DNA from: Caulobacter hibisci
GTDB taxonomy: Bacteria > Pseudomonadota > Alphaproteobacteria > Caulobacterales > Caulobacteraceae
Assembly (NCBI RefSeq): GCF_016135805.1
Contig: NZ_JADWOX010000007.1
Location: 124,001-188,000, forward strand
Direction of reading: 5' to 3'
Length of the DNA stretch: 64,000 bases
Shown: piece after piece, positions 36,027 to 43,982 of the stretch
Position numbering within the stretch: position 1 is the first letter of the stretch
Layout: every line of letters begins with the position of its first letter
Translations under genes and position numbers: made by a program
The notes under the pieces: generated by a model
Databases searched by the model: none
The model's input: only the letters and a program-made list of their open reading frames with translations
What the model was told of the DNA's origin: nothing

Positions 36027-37025
36027 ATGAGCAAGACCCTGGAAGTCGTCCTCAAGCGCACGATCGAGGAGATCCCGACCGCCGCCGATTTCGAGGTCGT
36101 CGAGCGCGCCGCCCCGACCAGCGCGCCGGCCGGCCAGCTGCTGGTGCGGGTGCTCTATCTGTCGCTCGATCCCTATATCGGCTCGCGCCTGCGCGGCCGG
36201 CACATGGGCGAGCCGCGCCCCGGTCCGGGCGAGAGCCTGCCGGGCGCCGCCGTCGCCGAGGTCATCGCCTCGGGCCATCCCGATTTCGTCGTCGGCGACC
36301 ACGTGGTCGGCGAGGCCGGCTGGACCCAGGTCGGGCTGATGAACGCCGCCGAGGTGCGCAAGGTCGATCCCTCGCTCGGCGTCTCCAATCACCTGGGCGT
36401 GCTGGGCATGCCGGGCCTGACCGCCTGGGCCGGCGTCACCCAGTTGGCCAAGGTCGGCGAAGGCGACGTCTTCACGGTCGACGCGGCCGCCGGCAGCGTC
36501 GGCGGCACGGCCGGCCAGATCGCCAAGATCCTCGGCGCCAAGGCCGTCGGCATCGCCGGCGGGGCCGACAAGGTGGCGCAGGTGGTTCAGCAGTACGGCT
36601 TCGACGCCGCCGTCGACTATCGCAGCGAAGGCTGGGTCGACCAGTTGAAGGCCCTGACCGACGGCGGCCCCACCGTCCACTTCGAGAACGTCGGCCTGCC
36701 GATCCTGCAGCCGGTGTTCGGCCTGCTGAAGCTCTACGGCCGCGTGGTGCTGTGCGGCCTGTCGGCCCACTACCAGGTCGACGGCCCGCCGCCGCAGTTC
36801 GGCCTTGGCCCCATCGTCGGCAAGCGCGCCCAGATGCTGGGCCTGATCGTCTACGACTTCTATCCGCGCTGGGCCGAGTGGGTGAAGACCGCCGAGCCCT
36901 GGATCAAGGACGGCCGCCTGGTGCAGGTGGAGGACCTGGGCGACGGCATCGAGACCGCCCCGGCCCAGTTCGAGCGGCTGATGAAGGGCGCGAACTCGGG
37001 TAAGACCCTGGTGAAGGTGGGCTGA
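36027..37025 (+). CDS. MDR family NADP-dependent oxidoreductase (CurA/2-alkenal reductase-like)
   Basis: A 332-residue zinc-independent medium-chain reductase. SLDPYIGSRLRGRHMGEP (near 47) is the signature of the leukotriene B4 dehydrogenase/CurA group, which reduces conjugated enones. The coenzyme loop is AAAGSVGGTAGQIAKILGAK and the C-terminus includes VYDFYPRWAEW. It is divergent from the FAD oxidase gene; shared control is likely but no operator is evident. Confidence 0.87.
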   Translation: MSKTLEVVLKRTIEEIPTAADFEVVERAAPTSAPAGQLLVRVLYLSLDPYIGSRLRGRHMGEPRPGPGESLPGAAVAEVIASGHPDFVVGDHVVGEAGWTQVGLMNAAEVRKVDPSLGVSNHLGVLGMPGLTAWAGVTQLAKVGEGDVFTVDAAAGSVGGTAGQIAKILGAKAVGIAGGADKVAQVVQQYGFDAAVDYRSEGWVDQLKALTDGGPTVHFENVGLPILQPVFGLLKLYGRVVLCGLSAHYQVDGPPPQFGLGPIVGKRAQMLGLIVYDFYPRWAEWVKTAEPWIKDGRLVQVEDLGDGIETAPAQFERLMKGANSGKTLVKVG

Positions 37026-37050
37026 GGCCCTCCTTCTCCAAAGCGCGTCA

Positions 37051-37106
37051 TCCCGGAAAGCCCGAAGGGCTTATCCGGGACCCAGGGGCCGGCGCACTGC
37101 GCCGGC
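37051..37106. terminator. two hairpins between convergent genes
   Basis: 37051-37080 folds as TCCCGGA-AAGCCC-GAA-GGGCTT-TCCGGGA and 37088-37106 as GCCGGCGCA/GCGCCGGC. Neither has a long T run. They lie between convergent MDR and MFS genes and contain the dispersed GTCATCCCGGA motif. Confidence 0.55.
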
Positions 37107-37122
37107 CTCAGTCATTTTGGGC

Positions 37123-38451
37123 TCAAGCCTTCCCAAACCGCGCATAGACCGCCGCCGCCGCGATGTTGAACGCCGCCGGCAGGAACGAGAACGCCATCGC
37201 CACCCCGATCAGCGCCGAGCCCGGCTGGGGCGCGCCCTGCATCGCCAGGGCGCTGGAGAAGCCGAAGGCCGACAGCACCAGGCCCGTCAGCAAGGTGCCG
37301 CCCAAGGCAAAGCCGATCTTGTCGGCCCCGGTCCACAGGGCCGAGAACACGCCGGCCCGGCTCTCGCCATGCGCGGCCTCGTCCTTGGCGATGACGTCCG
37401 ACAGCAGGCTGTAGCTCATCAGGCTCCAGCCCGAATTGAACAGCGCGAACAGCAGCACCAGGCCGTAGATCGCCGGCAGCGGCGCCCCGGCCATCAGGCC
37501 CCACAGCCCCTGCACGACACCGTGGCCGAGGGCGGCGGCGATGTAGATCCGCTTGCGGCCGAAGGCGGTCGACAGCTTGATCCACAGCGGCTGGGCGGCG
37601 ATGACCACGGCGCTCATCATCAGCACAATCAGGCCCAGCTGGTTCAGGGCGTCGGTGCGGCCCATGTTGTAGCTGAGGAAATAGACCATGGCCGCATAGC
37701 CCAGGCCCGAGCCGACCAGCTGCAGGATGTAGGCGGCGAGCAGCGGCCGGAAGGTGGCGTCGGTGACGGCGCTGAGAATGGCCTTCAGGCGCAGGGCCGG
37801 CTGGCCGGCGGCCTGCACGACGGGGCGCGGCGAGGCCAGGAAGGCGATCAGCAGGCTGACCGAGCACACCGCCGCCAGCACCAGCGACATCTGCGAATAG
37901 GCCGGCCGGCCGCCGCCCCAGGTCTGGACCAGCACCGGCGCCAGGGCGTTGCCGACCAGCAGGCCGATGGCCGAGAAGCCCATCCGCCAGGCCATGACCA
38001 CGGTCCGCTCCTTGGGATCGTCCGACAGCTCGGTGCCGATCGCCAGGTACGGCACCGAGAAGGCCCCGAACACGATCATGTAGACGCTGAAGGCGCAGGC
38101 CACATAGACCGCCTTGGCCGTGGCGGTTCCCTCCGGCACATGGAACAGCAGGATCAGCGCCGCCGGCGCCAGCAGCGCCCCGACCAGCAGCCACAGCCGT
38201 CGCGGCACGCGGTCCTTCCAGCGGTCGGAGACCAGCCCGACGGTCAGGTCCGACAGCAGGCCCCAGAACAGCTTGGGAAAGAAGATCGCCGCGCCCGCCA
38301 GCGCTGGCTCGACGCCCAGCGCATTGGTCATGAAGAACAGCAGCAGCAGCGACGGCGCGTCGCGGAACACCTGGCCGGCGATCTGGCCCGCGCCATAGCC
38401 GGCGTGGACGAGAAGGGGCAGGCGGGACGAGGGCGGCTTGGCGGCGGTCAT
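37123..38451 (-). CDS. MFS transporter, glycoside-pentoside-hexuronide (MelB-like) type
   Basis: A 442-residue inner-membrane transporter with about 12 hydrophobic segments. KLFWGLLSDLTVGLVSDRWKD (core LLSDLTVGLVSDRWKDR, near 60-78) is the loop 2-3 motif of the GPH cation-sugar symporter family, and a second related motif occurs near IAAQPLWIKLSTAFGRKR. The carried solute is not identifiable; in this setting it may be the organic acid or amide degraded by the neighbouring enzymes. Confidence 0.87.
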   Translation of the reverse strand: MTAAKPPSSRLPLLVHAGYGAGQIAGQVFRDAPSLLLLFFMTNALGVEPALAGAAIFFPKLFWGLLSDLTVGLVSDRWKDRVPRRLWLLVGALLAPAALILLFHVPEGTATAKAVYVACAFSVYMIVFGAFSVPYLAIGTELSDDPKERTVVMAWRMGFSAIGLLVGNALAPVLVQTWGGGRPAYSQMSLVLAAVCSVSLLIAFLASPRPVVQAAGQPALRLKAILSAVTDATFRPLLAAYILQLVGSGLGYAAMVYFLSYNMGRTDALNQLGLIVLMMSAVVIAAQPLWIKLSTAFGRKRIYIAAALGHGVVQGLWGLMAGAPLPAIYGLVLLFALFNSGWSLMSYSLLSDVIAKDEAAHGESRAGVFSALWTGADKIGFALGGTLLTGLVLSAFGFSSALAMQGAPQPGSALIGVAMAFSFLPAAFNIAAAAVYARFGKA

Positions 38452-38633
38452 GGCGCGGATCCGATGAAGACGATCTCGCGACGCTAGGCGCGAAACGGCG
38501 GTTCAAGGGGGCGTGAGCGGCGGCGCCCGACTGTCGGACAGTTGCCGGCGAAAACCGCGTACGGTTGCGCGAAGCGGCGGCGCCGGCCACTTCAGCGGCC
38601 ATCCGGCCTCAGTTCACAAGGTCTAGGAGGGAA

Positions 38634-38678
38634 TGGTGGGTGTAGTAGGATTCGAACCTACGACCCGCTGATTAAGAG
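38634..38678 (-). other. attachment site: 3' half of tRNA-Lys(CTT) at the prophage left end
   Basis: Read on the minus strand, the 45 bases contain anticodon loop CTCTTAA (anticodon CTT), 3' anticodon stem TCAGC, variable GGTC region, T arm GTAGG-TTCGAAT-CCTAC, acceptor strand TACACCC, discriminator A and encoded CCA. The bases 5' of the anticodon loop (ending CCCTATTT) cannot pair with TCAGC and no D arm or 5' acceptor strand follows, so the tRNA is split. An integrase gene lies 134 bases away. This is the pattern of integration into a tRNA 3' half; the intact gene should lie right of the window. Confidence 0.85.
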
Positions 38679-38812
38679 AAATAGGGTCCAAGGAAAAAGC
38701 TAAGTAAATCAAAGGGTGTTGAGCAAAAGCGCGGGCTGTAATGGGCCGTTGCATGTCGTCTTTTGTCGAAAAACTCACACGGTCGTTTCCGAAACTCACA
38801 CGGGGCCTCCGA

Positions 38813-40222
38813 TTACAGGGCGAGGCCCGACGCCCGGTAGTAGGTTTCCAGCAGATCCTTGCCCTGGTCGGCGATTTCCGGCCCGATCTCGCCATAGTGG
38901 CGGTCGCCCAGTTCCTTGATGTGCTTGCGGCTCTGCAGGGTGCGGCTGGCCAGCTGGTCGTCCGACAGGCCCGCCTGGCGCGCGATCGTCCAGGCGGTGT
39001 CGCGCAGGTCGGCGAAGGTGAGGTCGGCGATGCTGGGGCAGGCGAGGGCGGCCAGGTCGCGCACGTCGGAGAACCTGCGGCGCAGGTGCTCGCTGTCGGC
39101 CTCCATGCCGCGCTTGCTGGTCGTGTCGCGCTCGCGCTTGAGCTGGATGACGCGGCGATCGGCCGCCTTGAGCGGCTGGACCTTGTCGTCCTTGCGGCGG
39201 GCCAGGATCGCGTCATAGCGGTTGCGGCCGATGAAGGTCATGGGCGTGCCGCCCTTGCGCCCGGTCTTCTGGCGGGCGGTGTGGGCGCGATAGCCGGGCA
39301 GCACCTTGGCCTCGGTCAGTTGCAGGATGTCGATCGCCGACCACGACAGGTCGAACGAGAGGATGGCCGCGTCGGCGACGTCCTCGTAACCGTTGGCGTC
39401 GGCGGCGGCGATCAGGGCGCGCAGCTCGTCCAGGGTGGCGGGGCGGATGCGCCCCGGCGGGGTTTCGCGCTCGACCTCCTTGGCCCAGTTGACCACCTCG
39501 CGGCGCTTGCGCTTGCGGATCCAGTTAAGCCAGACCGACGCCACGGCCAGCACGCCCGAGGCCTGGTTGACGCCCGCGTGCTGATGCAGCGCCCAATAGG
39601 CCTCATAGAGGGGGTCGAACAGATCATCGTCGCCCTGCTGGACGGGCTCCAGCGTCATGATCGACAGACCGCGCAGGGTGGCCAGGTCGCGGGTCATGCG
39701 GGCGCGGCCGGCGGCGTCGCTGGCGAGGGGGCGCTGGGCGTAGCCGGCGATGGCCTCCAGCAGCCGCCCCAGCTTGTTCTTGTAGTCGCGGCGGGTGGCG
39801 GCGGACTTGGAAAGGTATTCGTTGCTTTCCAGCCAGGCCGTTTCCAGGGCGCCGATCGAGGCCCCGACCGCCACGGCCATGGTCTGAACCGAGCTGAGCG
39901 CGGGGGCGAAGGCGGCCAGGTGAGGCGGCGTCTCGTCGCCGGCTTTCCAGGCGGCCACGGCGGCATTGATCTCGCGGGCCATGTCGATGGCCGCGCCGTA
40001 GGACAGATAGACGCCCTTGTCGTCGACCAGGCTGCCGCTTCTCCAGCCTGCCTTGCGCGGCGCGGGCTGCGGGATCCAGCGCGGGCGGAACGAGCCGTCG
40101 GCCTGCGGCCGGGGCACGAAGCCGGGCGGCAGGGCGCCGTGGGCGCGCTGGGCGCGCTTGGCCTTGGGCGGATCGACGCGCCTGTGGCGCGGGTCGGCGG
40201 GGCGGCGGGGCGCTTTGGACAT
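38813..40222 (-). CDS. int: tyrosine-type site-specific integrase, diverged active site
   Basis: A 469-residue phage integrase adjacent to a tRNA attachment site. The N-terminal half has a basic Pro-rich arm and a SAM-like core-binding segment (SKSAATRRDYKNKLGRLLEA). The C-terminal catalytic domain aligns by eye around SFDLSWSAIDILQL, the RQKTGRKGG beta-hairpin, TFADLRDTAWTIARQAG (Arg near 407) and RHYGEIG (candidate Tyr near 444). The first catalytic Arg is replaced in SWSAID, and the HxxR histidine by Ala, so the active site is atypical. ATG at 40222 follows AGGAGG. Confidence 0.82.
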   Translation of the reverse strand: MSKAPRRPADPRHRRVDPPKAKRAQRAHGALPPGFVPRPQADGSFRPRWIPQPAPRKAGWRSGSLVDDKGVYLSYGAAIDMAREINAAVAAWKAGDETPPHLAAFAPALSSVQTMAVAVGASIGALETAWLESNEYLSKSAATRRDYKNKLGRLLEAIAGYAQRPLASDAAGRARMTRDLATLRGLSIMTLEPVQQGDDDLFDPLYEAYWALHQHAGVNQASGVLAVASVWLNWIRKRKRREVVNWAKEVERETPPGRIRPATLDELRALIAAADANGYEDVADAAILSFDLSWSAIDILQLTEAKVLPGYRAHTARQKTGRKGGTPMTFIGRNRYDAILARRKDDKVQPLKAADRRVIQLKRERDTTSKRGMEADSEHLRRRFSDVRDLAALACPSIADLTFADLRDTAWTIARQAGLSDDQLASRTLQSRKHIKELGDRHYGEIGPEIADQGKDLLETYYRASGLAL

Positions 40223-40244
40223 GAAGGCCTCCTCTCAAAAGGCC

Positions 40245-40270
40245 GGGGGCGACGAGTGATCGCCGCCCCC
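40245..40270. terminator. GC-rich hairpin upstream of the integrase gene
   Basis: A 10-bp stem (GGGGGCGACG/CGCCGCCCCC with one wobble or mismatch) and loop AGTGAT, followed on the minus strand by GGCCTTTTG. It could end leftward transcripts from upstream genes before int, and also sits just before the integrase ribosome binding site. Confidence 0.5.
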
Positions 40271-40304
40271 TTGGTCTTGTCAACCGCCGCGCCAGCCTGG
40301 CGCG

Positions 40305-40535
40305 TCAGTCGGACGGATGGGGTGAAAAGCCCAGGTCGCCCAGGCCTTCGTCGAACTTGCCGGTCACCACGTCGACCAGGTCGGCCAGGTCGGCGGTGTC
40401 GGGACCGCCCAGCGAGCGGGCGCCGGCCGGGTCGGCGATGCGGAGCAGGGCGGCCAAGGCCCGGGCGGCCCCGCGCGCGCTCTGCATGGCCGGCGGCAAG
40501 GTTTGAAAATCAACGCTACTCAAGAAAGCCCCCAA
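40305..40535 (-). CDS. hypothetical small phage protein
   Basis: Up to 76 residues, helical and alanine-rich (QSARGAARALAALLRIADPAG) with an acidic C-terminus. No motif recognised. TTG at 40535 has no ribosome binding site; an internal TTG at 40523 is preceded by GGGGGC and may be the real start. Lies upstream of int on the same strand, so an excisionase or int-control role is conceivable but not shown. Confidence 0.5.
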   Translation of the reverse strand: MGAFLSSVDFQTLPPAMQSARGAARALAALLRIADPAGARSLGGPDTADLADLVDVVTGKFDEGLGDLGFSPHPSD

Positions 40536-40587
40536 TCACAGGTTTAGGAAGGGCGCACTATGACTAGGAGATTAGTTCAGTCCGCCA

Positions 40588-40654
40588 TGCGACAAGCTGT
40601 CGCACGCGGGAGTAAATACAAACAAACAACTTGCGATGTCGCGAGGTTGTATTT
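40588..40654. promoter_or_regulatory. palindromes in the int-upstream intergenic region
   Basis: TGCGACA-AGC-TGTCGCA (40588-40604) is a perfect 7-bp inverted repeat and AAATACAA/TTGTATTT (40614-40621 and 40647-40654) a second. The 205-base gap is AT-richer than its surroundings. These may be operator or integrase/excisionase arm sites. Confidence 0.45.
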
Positions 40655-40740
40655 GCGAAACAACCCTTGGGGGAAGTGGTTAGACTCCGTGTTACTCTTG
40701 TGGACTCTGGAAGCGTCGAGGGATTAATAGTCAAAGCTGA

Positions 40741-41193
40741 CTATCTAGGGTTTATTCGAGTTTGGGCAGAGGGCCTTGCCGTCTGCTTCTCGCCCTCTCC
40801 CTTGTCGCTGATAGCGGCGCGGCCGGCGTCGGTGATGACGTAGCGCCCACGGTTCGCGATCGCGGCTCCCTTGTTCGTGAGGCCCTTCAAGACCTCGTAG
40901 GGGTAGGCGTCGCGAAGGTCGGTCGGCTCGTCGGTCATGACGGCGAGCGCGATCAGCTCTTCCGGGGTGAAGACAGGCGGGGCCTGTAGGCGGTCCCAGG
41001 CTTCATCGGCCGAAGCGCACGCTACGCCGTCCACGATCCATTGCCGCTCGCCGGTGCGCGTCGCGCGATAGTAGCGGTCGATGTAGCGAAGGCGGCGCTC
41101 TTGATCGCACCGGCCGCCCTCACCGAACCATTCCTTGCCGCCGTTGTAGTGCGAGCCGTCGCGGCGCACGGTCCAGTCGCTCGGGAACGCCAT
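40741..41193 (-). CDS. hypothetical phage protein
   Basis: 150 residues, soluble, with an aromatic/basic N-terminal half (GSHYNGGKEWFGEGGRCDQE) and a winged-helix-like C-terminal half (EVLKGLTNKGAAIANRGRYVITDAG). The latter resembles a generic DNA-binding wing but I cannot name a family. Its C-terminus AISDKGEGEKQ resembles that of the next three genes. Last gene of the leftward early cluster; one base after the preceding stop. Confidence 0.7.
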   Translation of the reverse strand: MAFPSDWTVRRDGSHYNGGKEWFGEGGRCDQERRLRYIDRYYRATRTGERQWIVDGVACASADEAWDRLQAPPVFTPEELIALAVMTDEPTDLRDAYPYEVLKGLTNKGAAIANRGRYVITDAGRAAISDKGEGEKQTARPSAQTRINPR

Positions 41194-41194
41194 G

Positions 41195-41467
41195 TCAGCC
41201 TTCTCCCTTGTCGCTGAGAGCGGCGCGGCCGGATTGAGCGGCGAGGGTGAAGATATCGACCGCCTTGCCTGCCGGCGGAGCCTCGACGAAACCGTGACGC
41301 CGCTTCAGCATCGCCTTCCACCCTAGGATTAGGGCGTTAGCGCGTTCTCGCTCCCGTACGTCGCTGGGGTTGGTGCTGTCGCCGATCGCGTGAACGAGAG
41401 CCTCGCGCTCTCTGATCGCGTAGCGGAGTGCGCTGCGCTCCAATTCTCGAACCGTCAGCTTCGCCAT
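41195..41467 (-). CDS. hypothetical phage protein
   Basis: 90 residues, strongly helical and charged at the N-terminus (RELERSALRYAIREREALVHAIGD), then a short basic segment KAMLKRRHGF. No family recognised. Ends ALSDKGEG, a tail shared with neighbours. ATG overlaps the stop of the upstream gene by one base. Confidence 0.7.
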   Translation of the reverse strand: MAKLTVRELERSALRYAIREREALVHAIGDSTNPSDVRERERANALILGWKAMLKRRHGFVEAPPAGKAVDIFTLAAQSGRAALSDKGEG

Positions 41468-41706
41468 CAGCCTTCTCCCTCGGACTGAGGGGCGGGCATT
41501 TCAGCGTCCTCTTCAGCAAGGTCGCTGTAGGTGCGCGCTTGAGGCTCTTCCTCGACCTGGCCCGACCCTCCGCACGTTTTGCAGGCGTGCGTCTCGGTGA
41601 TCGGCTCGCCACGGTCGTAGTCGATCCAGCCGGTAGGCACGTCCCAAATGCCCTCACCGCCGCAGCCTGGGCAGATGACGAAGCGTGCTTCGTGGCGACA
41701 GGTCAC
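41467..41706 (-). CDS. small zinc-ribbon-like phage protein
   Basis: 79 residues with a DnaJ-like pair of CxxCxGxG motifs: CPGCGGEGIWD and CKTCGGSGQVEEE, plus an N-terminal Cys-His pair. Four cysteines could bind one zinc and mediate protein or nucleic-acid contact. GTG start overlaps the preceding gene's stop (GTGA). Acidic C-terminal tail. Confidence 0.72.
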   Translation of the reverse strand: MTCRHEARFVICPGCGGEGIWDVPTGWIDYDRGEPITETHACKTCGGSGQVEEEPQARTYSDLAEEDAEMPAPQSEGEG

Positions 41707-42701
41707 TGATCACCCTCCCCTTGAGGAGAGAGGGCGGCGAGCAGGGCCATCAGGTCGGCGAGCGAGAGGCCGGGGACGGTCGCAAGCTTGTATTCCTCCG
41801 CCACCATCTCGGGCGAGTAGATGAAGGCCCGATTGCGCGACATTTCGCGATCAGCGCCCGCCTTCCGGTCGGCAACGGCGGCGTAGACCCGTTGGAACGC
41901 TTCGCCCTCCACCAGCGCAGCCTTCTCGTCAGGGGCGGCGGCCTTGCGTAGGGCGGCGATAACCCAGTCGATCCTCTCGCGGTCGTAGCCGTAGATCTGG
42001 CCGAACGCCTTGGCGCCCGGCATCGTGTAGAGAATCCACACGCCGTCTTCGCGGTCGAAGCTCGCACCGAACCCCTCGCTATCGGGGAAGGCCTTCGATA
42101 GATCCGGTTTACCCTCTTCCCCCTCATGGGAGACGGCGGGAGGCGAGGGCGCGGCGGCGAGGATCGAAGCGCGGTGGCGCTCGATGCTGTCGGCGATCGA
42201 CGACTGGCCGACCTCGCAGGCGATTTCGAAGCCTTCGCGATAGCGGTTGCCTGCGCCGTCGTCTTCGAAGTTCTGGTGCTTGGCCAGGTAGCGCAGCGCC
42301 TGCTGGGCGCGCTCCATCGTCTCGGTCATCACCTCGGTCAACCGCGCGACGACTTCGGCGCCGCCCAAGCCCTGATCGCGCTCGGCCGCCAGGGCGCGGT
42401 TGTGCCAGCGGTCCTTGGCCGCCAGCAGCCACTCCGCCTCGGCCGGCAGGCCGACCGCCGCCAGTTGGCGGATCCGCCCATCGGCGTCGCGCGTGACATC
42501 GGCGTGCCCTGGCGCATGGCCGTCATTGCGATCCATGATCACGCGCAGGGCGGCCTGAACGGCGGGGTGATCGTTCCAGATGCCGTCGGCGCGGAAGCGC
42601 GCAAGGTCGCCCTCGCCATAGTCTTCCATCACCGCGTCGGCGGCGGCGCGGGCCTCCGCCAGTTCGGCGGCGGTCTGTTGACCGAAGCGACGCCCGCTCA
42701 C
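41703..42701 (-). CDS. hypothetical phage protein
   Basis: 332 residues, soluble, acidic and mostly helical; no catalytic motif recognised. Segments such as DREDGVWILYTMPGAKAFGQ (near 225) look like a compact beta unit between helical parts. GTG start at 42701 overlaps the HTH gene stop (GTGA). A longer in-frame reading to 43229 would run through the HTH and ASCH genes and is rejected. Ends LLAALSPQGEGDQ, matching the repeat-derived tail seen in three downstream genes. Confidence 0.72.
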   Translation of the reverse strand: MSGRRFGQQTAAELAEARAAADAVMEDYGEGDLARFRADGIWNDHPAVQAALRVIMDRNDGHAPGHADVTRDADGRIRQLAAVGLPAEAEWLLAAKDRWHNRALAAERDQGLGGAEVVARLTEVMTETMERAQQALRYLAKHQNFEDDGAGNRYREGFEIACEVGQSSIADSIERHRASILAAAPSPPAVSHEGEEGKPDLSKAFPDSEGFGASFDREDGVWILYTMPGAKAFGQIYGYDRERIDWVIAALRKAAAPDEKAALVEGEAFQRVYAAVADRKAGADREMSRNRAFIYSPEMVAEEYKLATVPGLSLADLMALLAALSPQGEGDQ

Positions 42702-42931
42702 GCCGCCGCCTTCCCGCCCGACGCCGCGGCGAGCCAGGCGCTGAGCCGCAGGAAGTTTTCGTGGCTGAGGGTGGCGTCGGCGTTGGCGGCGCGGCTGAAG
42801 GTGGCGGCCGAGACGCCGGCCTCGGCGGCGGCGTCGCGATAGCCGGGCAGGTCGGCGCGGTCGGCCAGGCGCTGGCGCAGGGCCTGGGCGAAGGCGACGG
42901 CGTCGAACAGGGGTTTGATCAACTCGGTCAT
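42698..42931 (-). CDS. small helix-turn-helix regulator
   Basis: 77 residues with a XRE/Cro-like HTH around YRDAAAEAGVSAATFSRAAN (helix-turn-helix near 31-50) followed by THE recognition segment LSHENFLRLSAWL. It could be an additional phage repressor or early regulator. Preceded by the junction TGAGCCATG, seen at several gene starts in this cluster. Confidence 0.72.
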   Translation of the reverse strand: MTELIKPLFDAVAFAQALRQRLADRADLPGYRDAAAEAGVSAATFSRAANADATLSHENFLRLSAWLAAASGGKAAA

Positions 42932-42934
42932 GGC

Positions 42935-43396
42935 TCAGGCGCGCTCCTCGATCGTGGCGGGGTTCCAGCCGATGACGATGCGCGCCAGCTCGTGGGCGCT
43001 TTCGTCGTCGCGGGCGTTGTCGCGCTGCCATGTCCACAGGGCGGGCCAGTCGGCGAAGCCGTCGTGGGCGGCCAGCCTGGGCAGGTGCTCGGCGGCCTGG
43101 GGCATGGCCTGTTCGCAGGCCTCCAGCAGGCGGGCCAGGCCCGCGCCGTGGTCGTTGAAGGTGAGCACGGGGCCGACGATGCGCAGCACGCCCGCGCCGG
43201 TGATCATCACCTGGGCGCGCAGCACGCACAGGGCGGTGACGCCGGCGGCCTTCTTGCCGGGCCCCTGCGGAAACAGCAGGGGGATGCGGTCGCCCGGCCG
43301 GGCGTGCTTGGCCACGCCGATGCGGCGGAAGGTGAGGTCCTTGCTACCGTCGCGAATGGCGGCCTGGAAGGCGGGTTGAAAATTATAGGCGACCAT
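42935..43396 (-). CDS. ASCH/PUA-like domain phage protein
   Basis: 153 residues. FQAAIRDGSKDLTFRRIGVA followed by GDRIPLLFPQG and ALCVLRAQVMITGAG has the layout of the ASCH domain (PUA-like beta-barrel), which binds RNA or modified bases. ATG at 43396. Three bases separate it from the HTH gene downstream. Role in the phage unknown; RNA binding or amidohydrolase activity is possible. Confidence 0.65.
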   Translation of the reverse strand: MVAYNFQPAFQAAIRDGSKDLTFRRIGVAKHARPGDRIPLLFPQGPGKKAAGVTALCVLRAQVMITGAGVLRIVGPVLTFNDHGAGLARLLEACEQAMPQAAEHLPRLAAHDGFADWPALWTWQRDNARDDESAHELARIVIGWNPATIEERA

Positions 43397-43401
43397 GGGC
43401 G

Positions 43402-43746
43402 TCAGGCTCCTTGGCGTTGGAGAAGGCCGCGCAGGGTGCTGCGCTGGCGATCGAGGCGGGCGGCGTCGGCGGCCTGGGGTGGGCGAGACGCGGCGGGGGC
43501 GGGCGGGGCGGGCTGGGCCTGGTGCTGGCCAGCCTTCAGCGCGGCGATGGCGTCGGCGTCCCACTTGGGGTGGACGCCCGGGCCGCTGAGGAACGGCGCG
43601 GGCAGGCGGCCGTCGGCCACCAGGTCGCGCCAGACGTGGGCGAACCGCGAGCGCGACAGGCCCACGGCCTGGGCGACGGCCGCCTGGGAGAGGGCGGCGG
43701 CGGTCACGACTGGGATCGCCTGCTGGCGTGAAGCCGTAGCGACCAT
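43402..43746 (-). CDS. HTH domain phage protein (excisionase/regulator-like)
   Basis: 114 residues. AALSQAAVAQAVGLSRSRFA is a clear helix-turn-helix near 17-36, followed by a wing HPKWDADAIAALKAG as in MerR-type or excisionase-like proteins, and a Pro/Ala-rich C-terminus. It overlaps the next upstream gene by 43 bases, more than usual here, so one of the two starts may be misjudged. Confidence 0.68.
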   Translation of the reverse strand: MVATASRQQAIPVVTAAALSQAAVAQAVGLSRSRFAHVWRDLVADGRLPAPFLSGPGVHPKWDADAIAALKAGQHQAQPAPPAPAASRPPQAADAARLDRQRSTLRGLLQRQGA

Positions 43747-43982
43747 TGGGCGCAGGCCAGTTCGAATAGCTGGTCGGCGGCGAGGTTTGCCGCTTCTTCC
43801 ACCTTGTGGGTTTCGACCGCGTAGCCGACGACGTCGGCTACGGTCATGCCGGCGGCGTTCAGGAGCGCGGCGATCGCGGCCGGCTGGGCGTCGATGTCGA
43901 GGTCAGCGAACGCGGCCAGAGTTTCGGCGCGAACCTTTTCGGCCTGCGCGAGAATGCGCTCGGCCAGGTGTTGCTTGCCCAT
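43704..43982 (-). CDS. hypothetical small phage protein
   Basis: 92 residues, helical, MGKQHLAERILAQAEKVRAE at the start, no recognised domain. Its ATG at 43982 overlaps the stop of the upstream gene by one base. Likely part of the polycistronic leftward early unit. Confidence 0.65.
   Translation of the reverse strand: MGKQHLAERILAQAEKVRAETLAAFADLDIDAQPAAIAALLNAAGMTVADVVGYAVETHKVEEAANLAADQLFELACAQWSLRLHASRRSQS

Noticed and set aside
38634-38678. Complete functional tRNA
   Set aside because: The D arm, 5' acceptor strand and 5' anticodon stem are missing; only the 3' half is present, as at an attachment site.
40631-40843. Rightward 70-residue open frame in the prophage
   Set aside because: No ribosome binding site, runs into a leftward gene with better coding pattern; composition uneven.
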